Shown here in pieces: positions 16,560 to 25,988 of a DNA stretch of 64,000 nt. Source of the DNA: JAFAFN01 sp963707555 (GTDB lineage Bacteria > Actinomycetota > Acidimicrobiia > Acidimicrobiales > Microtrichaceae); NCBI GenBank assembly GCA_963707555.1, contig CAVPQM010000030.1, positions 1 to 64,000 of the forward strand, written 5' to 3'. The notes beneath the pieces were generated by a model that saw nothing but the letters and a program-made list of their open reading frames with translations, made no database searches and was not told where the DNA came from. How positions within the stretch are numbered: position 1 is the stretch's first letter; each line of letters opens with the position of its first letter. Position numbers and translations under genes: made by a program.

Positions 16560-17178
16560 ATGTCCCGCTACACAGGACCCCGCGCCCGCGTCTCGCGCCG
16601 TCTCGGCACGAACATCTGGGGCACCTCCGGTGAGAACAAGGCGATGGACAAGCGTCCGTACCCGCCCGGAGAGCACGGCCGCACCCGGCGTCGTGGCAAC
16701 GTCAGCGAGTACCTCCTGCAGCTGCAGGAGAAGCAGAAGGCTCGCTTCGCCTACGGCATGACCGAGAAGCAGTTCCGCAACCTCTACGCCGAGGCGAACC
16801 GTCGCCAGGGCGTGACCGGCGAGAACCTGCTCCGCTACTGCGAGCAGCGCCTCGACAACGTCGTGTACCGCGCCGGCTGGGCATCGACCCGCCCCCAGGC
16901 CCGTCAGTTCGTGAACCACGGACACGTCGAGGTCAACGGGCGTCGGGTGAACATCCCCAGCTACCGTGTGCGTCAGGGTGACGTGGTGCGTCTCCGCAAC
17001 AAGTCGCGTGCAGCTCATCATCGTCCAGTACAACATGGACACCCTCGGCCGGACGCCTCCGCCGTGGCTCGAGGCTGCCGACGGCGGCCAAGAGATCACC
17101 GTCCGCGAGCTGCCGCTGCGCGAGCAGATCGACGTGCCCGTCCGCGAGCAGCTCATCGTCGAGCTCTACTCCAAGTAG
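16560..17178 (+). CDS. rpsD: 30S ribosomal protein S4 (one apparent frameshift)
   Basis: S4 nucleates small-subunit assembly and guards the mRNA entry site. It starts MSRYTGPRARVSRRLGTN, and the S4 domain includes RLDNVVYRAGWASTRPQARQ and VNHGHVEVNGRRVNIPSYR. At about 17006 the sequence reads TCGCGT where TCGCGCGT is expected. Restoring CG gives NKSRVQLIIVQYNMD and the normal end LIVELYSK, 206 residues. The written frame otherwise runs on into rpoA, which is clearly wrong. Confidence 0.94.
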
Positions 17179-17267
17179 CACTCCTCGGGGACCCGGGTCC
17201 CCACCTCCGCACACGGCCCCCACCGGCCACCACCGTCCGCCACACGTTCACCCGAGGTACGCATCAG

Positions 17268-18203
17268 ATGCTCGTCATTCAGCGCCCCACCGTCGAGGCC
17301 GTCGACGAGGAAGACGGCAACCTTCAGCGGTTCGCCATCGGCCCGCTCGAGCCCGGCTTCGGCCACACCATCGGCAACTCGCTCCGCCGCACCCTGCTGT
17401 CGTCGATCCCCGGCGCAGCGATCACCCAGGTGCGCTTCGACGAGGCGCTCCACGAGTTCGACACCATCGCCGGTGTCTCCGAGGACGTCACCGACATCAT
17501 CCTCAACCTGAAGGACATCGTCGTGACCTCGTCCTCGGACGAGCCCGTCACGCTGCGCCTCGACGTGCGGGGTCCTGCGTCGGTCACGGCCAAGGACATC
17601 CTGACGACGGCCGACGTCGAGATCCTCAACCCGGACCTCGTCGTCGCCACCATCGGCGAATCGGGCCGTCTCGCACTCGACGTCACCGTCGAACGTGGCA
17701 AGGGCTACCTGTCGGGCAGCGGCCGTGAGACCCCGACGATCGGTGTGATCCCGATCGACGCGATCTTCTCGCCGGTGCGCCGGGTGACCTTCCTGGTCGA
17801 GCCGACCCGTGTCGAGCAGTCGACGAACTACGACAAGGTCGTGCTCGAGATCGAGACCGACGGCTCGAAGTCGCCGCGTGAGGCGCTCGCGTCGGCCGGC
17901 GCCACGCTCACCGAGCTGACCGCCCTGGTCGCGAGCATCGAGGACGAGCCCGAGGGCCTGACCCTCACCGAGCCCGTCGCCACGGTCGCGACCTCGCCCG
18001 ACCTCGAGCTCGCCATCGAGGAGCTCGACCTGTCGGAGCGTCCGCGCAACTGCCTGAAGCGCGCCCAGGTCAACACCGTCGGTGAGTTGCTCACCAAGAG
18101 CGAGGACGACCTGTTGGCGATCACCAACTTCGGTCAGAAGTCGCTCGACGAAGTCATCGAGAAGCTCGACGAGCGGGGCCTGTCGCTCCGCGGTCGAGAC
18201 TGA
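17268..18203 (+). CDS. rpoA: RNA polymerase alpha subunit
   Basis: A 311-residue alpha subunit that nucleates RNA polymerase assembly. The N-terminal domain has GFGHTIGNSLRRTLLSSIPG and the C-terminal DNA-binding domain has the helix-hairpin-helix region ELDLSERPRNCLKRAQVNTV followed by LLAITNFGQKSLDEV. The ATG at 17268 gives the usual MLVIQRPTVE start. Confidence 0.98.
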   Translation: MLVIQRPTVEAVDEEDGNLQRFAIGPLEPGFGHTIGNSLRRTLLSSIPGAAITQVRFDEALHEFDTIAGVSEDVTDIILNLKDIVVTSSSDEPVTLRLDVRGPASVTAKDILTTADVEILNPDLVVATIGESGRLALDVTVERGKGYLSGSGRETPTIGVIPIDAIFSPVRRVTFLVEPTRVEQSTNYDKVVLEIETDGSKSPREALASAGATLTELTALVASIEDEPEGLTLTEPVATVATSPDLELAIEELDLSERPRNCLKRAQVNTVGELLTKSEDDLLAITNFGQKSLDEVIEKLDERGLSLRGRD

Positions 18204-18217
18204 GCAGAGGAACATCC

Positions 18218-18574
18218 ATGCCAGCAACACCCACACGCGGCAAGCGCTTCGGCGGCAATGCCAAGCACCAGCGCCTGATGATGGCGAACCTGGTGTGCTC
18301 GCTCGTCGCGTCCCCGACCGGGATCGTGACCACCGAGGCGAAGGCGAAGGCACTGCGCCCGATCGCCGAGAAGATCATCACCAAGGCGAAGAAGGGCGGT
18401 CTGCACAACCACCGCCAGATCCTCGCCTACCTCGGTGACCAGGAGGTCGCCGCGATGCTGATGGACGACATCGGCCCGCGCTACGCCGACCGTCCGGGTG
18501 GGTACACCCGGATCCTGAAGCTCGGTCCTCGTCAGGGCGACAAGGCCCCGATGGCCAAGCTCGAACTCGTCTGA
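18218..18574 (+). CDS. rplQ: 50S ribosomal protein L17
   Basis: A 118-residue L17 protein. It contains GGNAKHQRLMMANLVCSLV, TTEAKAKALRPIAEKIITKAK and RPGGYTRILKLGPRQGDKAPM. It follows rpoA by 14 bases and closes the alpha cluster. Confidence 0.97.
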   Translation: MPATPTRGKRFGGNAKHQRLMMANLVCSLVASPTGIVTTEAKAKALRPIAEKIITKAKKGGLHNHRQILAYLGDQEVAAMLMDDIGPRYADRPGGYTRILKLGPRQGDKAPMAKLELV

Positions 18575-18588
18575 CCGGTACCGCCGGC

Positions 18589-19458
18589 GTGATCGGTTGC
18601 TCGGAGCCGCCCCTGTCGGGCGGCTCCGGCGCGTCCACCCGGATCCGCCTCGCGCTCGAGGTCTCCTACGACGGCACCGCGTTCCGTGGCTTCGCCGAGA
18701 ACGCAGGGGTGACGACCGTGGCGGGGGAGTTGCGCCGCGCCCTCGAGCGGACGCTGCGTCAGCCCCTGGAGCTCACCTGCGCCGGCCGGACCGACGCCGG
18801 AGTGCACGGCCGGGGCCAGATCGTCACCCTCGACGTCGACCCCTCGGGCCTGCGTGGACCCGCTCGACGAGGGGCGTCTGCGGAACGCCCTCAACTCCCA
18901 GGTCGCCCCGGCGGTCGTGGTGCGCGACGTGCGTCGTGTGTCGCCGGAGTTCGACGCGCGGTTCTCCGCGACCTGGCGGCTCTACCGCTACACGGTGCTG
19001 AACTCGCCGGTGCCGGATCCGTTCCTGGCTCGCACCGCCTGGTGGGTCACCGACGAGCTCGACGACCGAGGCCCTCGCAGCGGCAGCCGCCGTGCTGGTG
19101 GGCGAGCACGACTTCTCGTCGTTCTGTCGACGCCCGCGAGGTGTCGACGAGGTCTCGCTGGTCCGGCGCGTGCTGCACACCTCGTGGGTGGACCTCGGCG
19201 ACGGAGTGCGTGTCCTCGAGATCGCCGGATCCTCGTTCTGCCACCAGATGGTGCGCAGCATCGTCGGCACCGTCGTCGACGTCGGTCGCGGGCGACGAAG
19301 CGTCGGAGGACATGTCCGTGGTGCTCGCCGCCAGGGACCGCAACGCGGCGTCGAACGTCGCGCCACCGCAGGGCCTGTGCCTGTGGCAGGTGGGCTACGA
19401 GCACCTGGCCGGTACGGGGCGGAGCTGTTCGCGGCGGTCCGGCGTTGCATCCCCGTGA
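18589..19458 (+). CDS. truA: tRNA pseudouridine synthase A (three apparent frameshifts)
   Basis: TruA converts uridines 38-40 of tRNA anticodon arms to pseudouridine. The catalytic segment is CAGRTDAGVHGRGQ with its aspartate, preceded by EVSYDGTAFRGF. The frame changes at about 18852, 19067 and 19292. One CG at each site gives VDPLDEGRL, DDREALAAAAAVL and GRDEASEDM, and about 291 residues. Later conserved parts (HDFSSFCRR, SSFCHQMVRSIVGT, PPQGLCLWQV) are all present. The GTG start leaves 20 leading residues over a hairpin. The true stop could instead be 19502 if more bases are missing near the end. Confidence 0.85.
   Translation: MIGCSEPPLSGGSGASTRIRLALEVSYDGTAFRGFAENAGVTTVAGELRRALERTLRQPLELTCAGRTDAGVHGRGQIVTLDVDPSGLRGPARRGASAERPQLPGRPGGRGARRASCVAGVRRAVLRDLAALPLHGAELAGAGSVPGSHRLVGHRRARRPRPSQRQPPCWWASTTSRRSVDAREVSTRSRWSGACCTPRGWTSATECVSSRSPDPRSATRWCAASSAPSSTSVAGDEASEDMSVVLAARDRNAASNVAPPQGLCLWQVGYEHLAGTGRSCSRRSGVASP
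18602..18628 (+). terminator. GC-rich hairpin after rplQ, inside the truA start region
   Basis: CGGAGCCGCCC pairs perfectly with GGGCGGCTCCG around CTGTC. It lies 28 bases after the rplQ stop but within the first codons assigned to truA. It could end the alpha-cluster transcript or damp truA. No T tract follows. Confidence 0.35.
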
Positions 19459-19483
19459 CCGCCGGTGCAGGTCCGTGCTCTGC

Positions 19484-19527
19484 CGGCTCCCACATCTGCT
19501 GACGTCGGCTCCCTCATTTGCTGACGC
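19484..19527. repeat. Two adjacent 22-base direct copies before rplM
   Basis: CGGCTCCCACATCTGCTGACGT is followed at once by CGGCTCCCTCATTTGCTGACGC (19 of 22 bases alike). The second copy supplies the -35 box of the putative rplM promoter. Confidence 0.7.
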
Positions 19528-19547
19528 CGGAAGGGCCCCGCTACTCT
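19518..19547 (+). promoter_or_regulatory. Putative rplM-rpsI promoter
   Basis: TTGCTG and TACTCT are separated by 18 bases, about 170 bases before rplM. The region between 19459 and 19714 has no other supported feature. Confidence 0.5.
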
Positions 19548-19714
19548 TTCACGTCGGCCCGTTGTCAGGGGGCCGGAGCCGTGGCCAGACCGCTGCACCG
19601 CCCCCGTCACCAGCCCACGACGCCGAGGACCTGAGGGTCGCCCGGAGGAGCGTGGACCACGGGCAGAGCAGTTCTCAGTCCGTGTAGTTCAGTGCCCCGA
19701 GCAGTGCAGAGAGA

Positions 19715-20173
19715 GTGAGCGCAGTGCGCACCTATTCACCCAAGGCATCAGAGATCGAACACGAGTGGTACGTCGTCGACGCTGAAGGCCTGACGCTCGG
19801 CCGCATGGCGACCGAGGTCGCCCGGGTCCTGCGCGGCAAGCACAAGCCGACGTTCTCGCCCCACATCGACACCGGCGACCACGTGATCATCGTGAACGCC
19901 TCCAAGGTCGTCCTCAGCTCCGGCAAGGCCGAGAAGAAGATGGTCTACCGCCACACCGGCTACCCGGGCGGCATCCGCTCGACCACCTACGCCGACGAGC
20001 TCGACGCCACCCCCGACGACGCCGTGCGTCGCACCGTGCGGGGCATGCTGCCCAAGAACCGCCTCGGTCGCCAGATGCTCAAGAAGCTCAAGGTCTACGC
20101 CGGCCCCGAGCACCCGCACAGCGCCCAGAAGCCGCAGGCACTCGACCTGTCCGCCGCCCGAGCACGTTCGTAA
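19715..20173 (+). CDS. rplM: 50S ribosomal protein L13
   Basis: A 152-residue L13 protein, an early assembly protein. It contains EWYVVDAEGLTLGRMATEVA, the conserved VYRHTGYPGG and AVRRTVRGMLPKNRLGRQM. Start GTG 19715 or GTG 19724 (MRTYSPKASE, closer to the family start). It is co-transcribed with rpsI. Confidence 0.96.
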   Translation: MSAVRTYSPKASEIEHEWYVVDAEGLTLGRMATEVARVLRGKHKPTFSPHIDTGDHVIIVNASKVVLSSGKAEKKMVYRHTGYPGGIRSTTYADELDATPDDAVRRTVRGMLPKNRLGRQMLKKLKVYAGPEHPHSAQKPQALDLSAARARS

Positions 20174-20188
20174 CGGAGAACCGCAGTC

Positions 20189-20581
20189 ATGCCGCACCCC
20201 CTCGTCCAGTCCACCGGTCGCCGCAAGCGTGCCGTCGCACGTGTCCGGATCCGCGAAGGATCGGGCACGATCACGATCAACAAGCGCCCGCTCGAGGACT
20301 ACTTCCCGAACGCGACGCACCGCATGATCCTCTCCGAGCCGCTGCGCCTCACCGAGACCGGTGAGAACTACGACATCGACGCCACGCTGCACGGCGGCGG
20401 TGTGAGCGGCCAGGCCGGCGCGATCCGTCTCGGCATCTCCCGCGGGCTCATCGCCATCGACCCGGAGCTGCGCGGCGCGCTCAAGCGCGCCGGCTTCCTC
20501 TCCCGCGACGCGCGTGAGAAGGAGAGCAAGAAGTACGGCCTCAAGAAGGCCCGCAAGGCTCCGCAGTACTCCAAGCGCTGA
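20189..20581 (+). CDS. rpsI: 30S ribosomal protein S9
   Basis: A 130-residue S9 protein whose C-terminal tail reaches the P-site tRNA. It has QSTGRRKRAVARVRIREGSG and ends RKAPQYSKR, the invariant tail. It lies 15 bases after rplM, with the usual downstream neighbour glmM. Confidence 0.98.
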   Translation: MPHPLVQSTGRRKRAVARVRIREGSGTITINKRPLEDYFPNATHRMILSEPLRLTETGENYDIDATLHGGGVSGQAGAIRLGISRGLIAIDPELRGALKRAGFLSRDAREKESKKYGLKKARKAPQYSKR

Positions 20582-20598
20582 TCGACGGTCCGTCCGCC

Positions 20599-21944
20599 GT
20601 GGCCGGGTCCAGCGTCGCTCGATTCGGCACCGACGGTGTCCGGGGCGTCGCGAACGAACAGCTCACCGCGGAGCTCGCGCTCGCCCTCGGGCGGGCGACC
20701 GCCCGGGTGTTCCCGTCGAGCGAGCGTGGTCATCGGACGCGACACGCGCCGGTCGGGGCCCATGCTCGAGGCCGCGGTCGCGGCCGGGGTCTGCGCCGAG
20801 GGCGCCGACGCTCGTCTGGCCGGCGTGGTGCCGACGCCGGCGGTGGCCGCCGCCGCGGCACGTGACGGCGTGCCGGGGATCGTCATCTCGGCCTCGCACA
20901 ACCCGTTCGCCGACAACGGGATCAAGGTGTTCGGCCCCGGCGGCCGCAAGCTGACCGACGCGGAGCAGACCGCCGTCGAAGAGGCCGCCGCCGTGCTCGC
21001 GAGCCCGGGCCGCACCCTGGCGTCACCGGCGCGGGCGTCGGGATCGTGCGCGACGACCCCGCGCGTGCTCGACGCCTACCTCGACGACGTCGCCGCGGCG
21101 CTCGAGGGCCGGGACCTCGCGGGCATGCGCGTCGTGCTCGACTGCGCGAACGGGGCGAACTCGATCGCCGCACCGCGCCTGTTCGAGCGCCTCGGCGCGC
21201 AGGTGACCGTCATCGCCGCAGCGCCCGACGGCGTCAACATCAACGAGGGCTGCGGCTCGACCCACCCCGAGGCCTGCCAGGACGCCGTGCGCGCCGGCGG
21301 AGCCGAGGCCGGGATCGCCTTCGACGGCGACGCCGACCGGGTCCTCGCCGTGGGCCACGACGGCTCGCTCGTCGACGGCGACCAGATCCTCGCCCTCGCC
21401 GCGGTCGACCTGCGCGACCGGGGCCGGCTGCGCCGCCGACACCGTGGTCGTGACCGTCATGTCGAACCTCGGCTTCCGTCGGGCGATGACGGCCGCGGGC
21501 ATCACGGTCGTCGAGACCGCCGTCGGTGATCGACACGTCCTCGAGGCGATCGCTCGGGGCGGCTACTCCCTGGGCGGCGAGCAGTCCGGGCACATCATCT
21601 TCGGCGACCTCTCGACCACCGGCGACGGTCTGCTCGCTGCGATCCTGCTGCTCGACCTCACCCGCCGCACCGGCCGCCCGCTCGCCGACCTGGCGGCCGC
21701 CGCCATGACGCATCTGCCCCAGGTGCTCGTCAACGTGCGCGTCGCATCGCCCGTGCCGGACGTCGCCGAGCGGTTGGCCGTCGAGATCGCCGTCGTGCAG
21801 ACCGAGCTGGGCGACGACGGCCGCGTGCTCCTGCGTCCGTCGGGCACCGAGCCAGTCGTGCGGGTCATGGTCGAGGCGACCGAGGCCGATGTCGCCGCCG
21901 ACGCGGCCGACCGGCTCGCCGCGGCCGTCGCAGCGCTCGCCTGA
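20599..21944 (+). CDS. glmM: Phosphoglucosamine mutase (about five apparent frameshifts)
   Basis: GlmM converts glucosamine-6-phosphate to glucosamine-1-phosphate for peptidoglycan precursors. It begins RFGTDGVRGVAN, has the active-site serine in ISASHNPFADNG, the metal loop FDGDADR and the sugar-phosphate loop RPSGTEPVVRVMVE. The frame shifts near 20725, twice around 21000-21012, near 21062 and near 21430. Each is repaired by one CG and together they restore about 451 residues, the family length. It starts with GTG right after rpsI and precedes the GlmS-like gene, so the pathway order is preserved. Confidence 0.9.
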
Positions 21945-22009
21945 CACTCCGGCCGGACGCTCGGGCGGCGGCTCGCCGGCGCCACGGGTCGACACGGGTG
22001 CATCGCCGG

Positions 22010-22033
22010 ACGCTGTTAGCCTTTCCGGTCGTC
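22010..22033 (+). promoter_or_regulatory. Promoter -10 region of the GlmS-like gene
   Basis: CGCTGTTAGCCTTTCC followed by GGTCGTC closely matches the bases around the rplC promoter at 1650-1672. A GGAGAG site then precedes the ATG at 22082. Confidence 0.45.
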
Positions 22034-22081
22034 CCGTCCCCCTTGGGCGACGATCAGGCATCGGCAGGAGAGTGGAGCAAC

Positions 22082-25000
22082 ATGTGCGGGATCATCGCGG
22101 TCGTCCGCCGGCCATCGGATCGTGAACCCGAACCCGCAGCGACGCTCGCGGAGCAGCTCGGTGCGGCCGAGGCGGATCTGGATCCGTCGCTCGACGAGCT
22201 GCACAGCCGACTCGAGCGCGCCGCCGGGCCGCCTCGAGTCCGTCGATCGTGCGCTGCGCGGCGTGCCCGGCCTGCAGTCGCTCGTCGCCGACTCCGCCGC
22301 TGCGGCGCGCATCGGCGCTCGGATCGAGTCGGTCGAGGCGCGCTGCGCCCGGATCGAGGCGCTCCTCGACGGCGCCGGCAACTCCGCTCCCGCCGACCTC
22401 GAGGCGACCAACGCTGCGTTGATCCGATGCAAGGACGCGGCGTGGGCGATCGGCCGCGACCGTCTTCGCGCCGCCGAGCAGGTGGCTTCGCTCACCGAGA
22501 CCGATCCTGGCACCGCCGGACTGGCCGTCATGTTCAGCGTGCACCAGGCGCTCTCGGCACTCGACCGCCTCGAGGTGCGCGGCCGTGACTCCGCAGGCCT
22601 CGAGATCCAGCTGGTCGGCCACGGTCTCGACCCCGACGACCCCGTCGTCGCTGCCGAGCTCGCCCGCCGCCGTGACCGCGGCTTCGGCTCCGGGTCGGTC
22701 CGCCTGGTCGACGACGCGCTGGTCCTGGTGCACAAGGCAGCGGCCGAGATCGGCGAGCTCGGCGACAACACCGCCGCGCTGCGCGACGCCCTGCGCACCG
22801 ACAGCCTGCTGCAGGCGGCGATCACCTCGGAGGACGTCCAGGGTCTGGTGCTCGGCCACACCCGTTGGGCCTCGATCGGCATCATCTCCGAGCCCAACGC
22901 CCACCCGCAGTGCTCCGAGGAGCTCGACGACACCGACCGGCCCTTCGTGACCGCTGTCCTCAACGGCGACGTCGACAACTACGCCGACATCACCGCCGCC
23001 GAGGAGCTGCAGATCGCGCCGGAGATCACCACCGACGCCAAGGTCATCCCGACGCTGATGGCCCGACGTCTGGCCGAGGGCGACGACGCCGCGAGCGCCT
23101 TCCGTGAGACCGTCGCGTCGCTCGAGGGATCCGTCGCGATCGCCGCGACGACCGTCGCCTCGCCGGACCGCCTGCTGCTCGCGCTGCGCGGCAGCGGCCA
23201 GGCGATCTACGTCGGTGTGGCCGACGACGCCTACATCGTCGCCTCCGAGCCGTACGGGGTCGTCGAGGAGACCGCCACGTACGTCCGCATGGATGGCGAG
23301 ACCCCGGCCGACCCGGACAACCCGACCGGCAGCCGAGGCCAGATCATCGAGCTCCGCTCGGACGGGGCCGGGACCATCGAGGGCATGTCCAGGTGGTCCT
23401 ACGACGGCAGCGAGCTGCCCGTCACCGCGCAGGACGTGCAGACCGCTCAGGTCACGACGCGCGACATCGACCGGGGCGAGTACCCGCACTTCCTGCTGAA
23501 GGAGATCACGGCGTCGCCGTCCTCGTTCCGCAAGACGCTGCGCGGCAAGCTCGTCGAGGACACCGACGGCACCATGGGCGTCTCGCTCGGTCCCGAGACA
23601 CTGCCCGACGATGTCCGGACCGGGCTGTCGGGATCGCGCATCGACCGGGTCCTGGTGATCGGTCAGGGCACCGCGGCGATCGCCGGACAGAGCCTCGCCC
23701 ACCACCTGACCGACTTCCTCGCCGAGTCCGAGGTGCGCGTCGAAGCGGTGCTCGCCACCGAGCTCTCCGGCTTCCAGCTGCGCTCCGACATGTCCGACAC
23801 GCTGGTGGTCGCCATCAGCCAGTCCGGCACGACGACCGACACCAACCGCACCGTCGACCTGGTCCGGTCACGCGGGGCGTCGGTCATCGCCATCGTCAAT
23901 CGGCGTGGTAGCGACCTCACCGACAAGTCCGACGGCGTGCTCTACACCTCCGACGGTCGCGACGTGGAGATGAGCGTGGCGTCGACCAAGGCGTTCTACT
24001 CCCAGGTCGCCGCCGGTCTGCTGCTCGCCCAGGCGATCTCCGACGAGGTCCCCGGTGGCGCCAAGGCCACGGACCCCGCCCAACAGGAGCTGCTGCGCGA
24101 CCTGCGGGACCTGCCCGACCGCATGGAACAAGCGCTGTCGGTGCGCGACGCCGCCGCTGCGGCCGCCGCCGCCTTCGGTCCGAGTCGCCGCTACTGGGCG
24201 ATCGTCGGCAACGGCGTGAACCAGATCGCGCGCGCGCGAGATCAGGGTCAAGCTCTCGGAGCTCTGCTACAAGTCGATCGCCTGCGACGGCACCGAGGAC
24301 AAGAAGCACATCGACCTGTCGTGCGAACCGATGATCCTCGTGTGCGCCGCCGGGCTCATCGGCTCCACCGCGGACGACGTGGCGAAGGAGGTCGCGATCT
24401 TCCGGGCGCACAAGGCCGCACCGATCGTCATCGCGTCCGAGGGCGACCGCACCTTCCCCGCGGCGCTGTCGGTGCTGACGGTGCCGGCGACCCACCCTCG
24501 GCTCGCCTTCGTGCTCGCCACGATGGCCGGTCACCTGTTCGGCTACGAGGCGGCGCTCGCGATCGACGCCCAGGCCCACCCGCTGCGCTCGGCCCGCGCC
24601 GCGATCGACTCCGCCGCGGCGAACGTCGGCGGTGACCTGCACGGCGACTTCGACGGCGAGCAGCTCGTCGACCGCCTCCGGCCGGAGCTGTCCCGCCAGG
24701 GCGGTGCGTACCTCGACGGGCTCCGCTCGGGTGGGTACAACGGCCATCTCGAGGCGAACACCGCCGTCCGGCTGGCGGGTCACTTCCGCTACGCGATCGG
24801 CATCAGCCCTCTCGACGCGTACCAGGTCGAGTTCGGCAAGGTCGGCACACCCGGCGTCGTGCTCGAGGACCTCACCGCCAGCCTCACCGCGGCGATCGAG
24901 GAGCTGACCCGCCCCGTCGACGCGATCAAGCACCAGGCCAAGACCGTCACCGTCGGCATCAGCCGCAGCGACGAGTCCCTGCTCGAGGTGCCGCTCGTCG

Positions 25001-25539
25001 CCGCCGCGATCGCCGCCGGATCGCCCCGCGACCGGCTCACCTACGCCACGCTGCGATCACTGGGCGACCTGGACCCGGCAGTGGTCGAGGTGACCGGACA
25101 CACCCGCTACCGGGTGGAGCACGGCGACGACCTGGAGCGCGCCACGGTCACCGTCGTCGACCGTGGAGGAGTCTCCACCGGACTCGCGTCGCGTGCCGAC
25201 CGTGATCCCAGGCTGCGCGGCACCAAGGCGCTCGTCGCCCGTGAGCGCGAGCTGATGGTGGCCGTCGGGCGCAGCGACGGGCGGCTCGTCGTGATCCTCC
25301 CCGAGACCAAGGACGGGGTCACCACCGGTCTGCAGCTCCTGCACGTCACGATCGCGGAGCGGCTGCCGGCGGCGACGGTGCGCTCGGTGATGCGCGGCTA
25401 CCGGCGCCGCTACCAGGCCCTGCACGACGCGGTGACCGAGACCGAAGAGGTCTTCCGGGACGACCTGCTCGCGGACGAGCCGGTCGCCGACCTGTTGACC
25501 GTTCCGATCCTGGATCTCGCCGACCGCTGGCGGACATGA
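22082..25539 (+). CDS. Giant GlmS-like glutamine:fructose-6-phosphate amidotransferase (two apparent frameshifts)
   Basis: About 1153 residues, nearly twice the usual 610 of GlmS. The amidotransferase part has catalytic Cys2 (MCGIIAVV), RGRDSAG, GHTRWAS, NAHPQ and NGDVDNY. Roughly 140 extra residues, mostly helical and Ala/Glu/Arg-rich, are inserted between MCGIIAVV and RGRDSAG. The first sugar-isomerase domain has SQSGTTTDTN and VASTKAFYSQ; the second is divergent, with KLSELCYKSIACDGTEDKKH in place of the usual AEAYAAGELKHGPLAL. About 325 unfamiliar residues follow. Frames shift near 22225 and in the CG run at 24227-24238. It probably makes glucosamine-6-phosphate for GlmM next door. Confidence 0.75.
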
Positions 25540-25988
25540 CCTCGCCGGGTGGCGCCCCCGACGTCGGTGTCCTCGGTGACGTCGCCGGCGGCGTCGTCGG
25601 GCTCGGCACCGACCTGACCGACGTGGCTGCGCTGCGCCGCGCCCTCGAGCGTCGTCCGGGGCTGCGACGTCGGCTCTTCACCGACGTCGAATGGGAGTAC
25701 TCCGCCCGCCACCGCGACCCGCTGCCGCACCTGGCGGGCCGTTTCGCCGCCAAGGAAGCGGTCATGAAGTGCCTCGGCGTCGGCATCGGTCGCGTCGGGT
25801 TCACCGAGATCGAGGTGCGCCACGACGAGTCAGGTGCCCCGACGGTGTCGTTGAGCGGCCGGGCGGAGGTCCGGGCGTACGAGCTCGGCGTGGATCGCTG
25901 GTGGCTGTCGCTGACCCACACCTCGACGCTCGCCCAGTCGGTCGCACTCGCGGTCGCCGAGCCCGGGCCGGGGGAGCCCACCCGATGA
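25536..25988 (+). CDS. acpS: Holo-[acyl-carrier-protein] synthase
   Basis: A 150-residue phosphopantetheinyl transferase that activates acyl carrier protein. It has VVGLGTDLTDVAAL with the metal-binding aspartate, RFAAKEAVMKCLG with the catalytic glutamate-lysine pair, and LSLTHTSTLAQSVALA. It overlaps the preceding stop (ATGA) and the nnr start. The ~20 extra N-terminal residues are not conserved. Confidence 0.95.
   Translation: MTSPGGAPDVGVLGDVAGGVVGLGTDLTDVAALRRALERRPGLRRRLFTDVEWEYSARHRDPLPHLAGRFAAKEAVMKCLGVGIGRVGFTEIEVRHDESGAPTVSLSGRAEVRAYELGVDRWWLSLTHTSTLAQSVALAVAEPGPGEPTR

Noticed and set aside
22082..25539. The giant GlmS-like gene as an artefactual fusion of two genes
   Set aside because: After two CG repairs the frame is continuous, domain order is that of GlmS, and no start signals are seen at domain borders.
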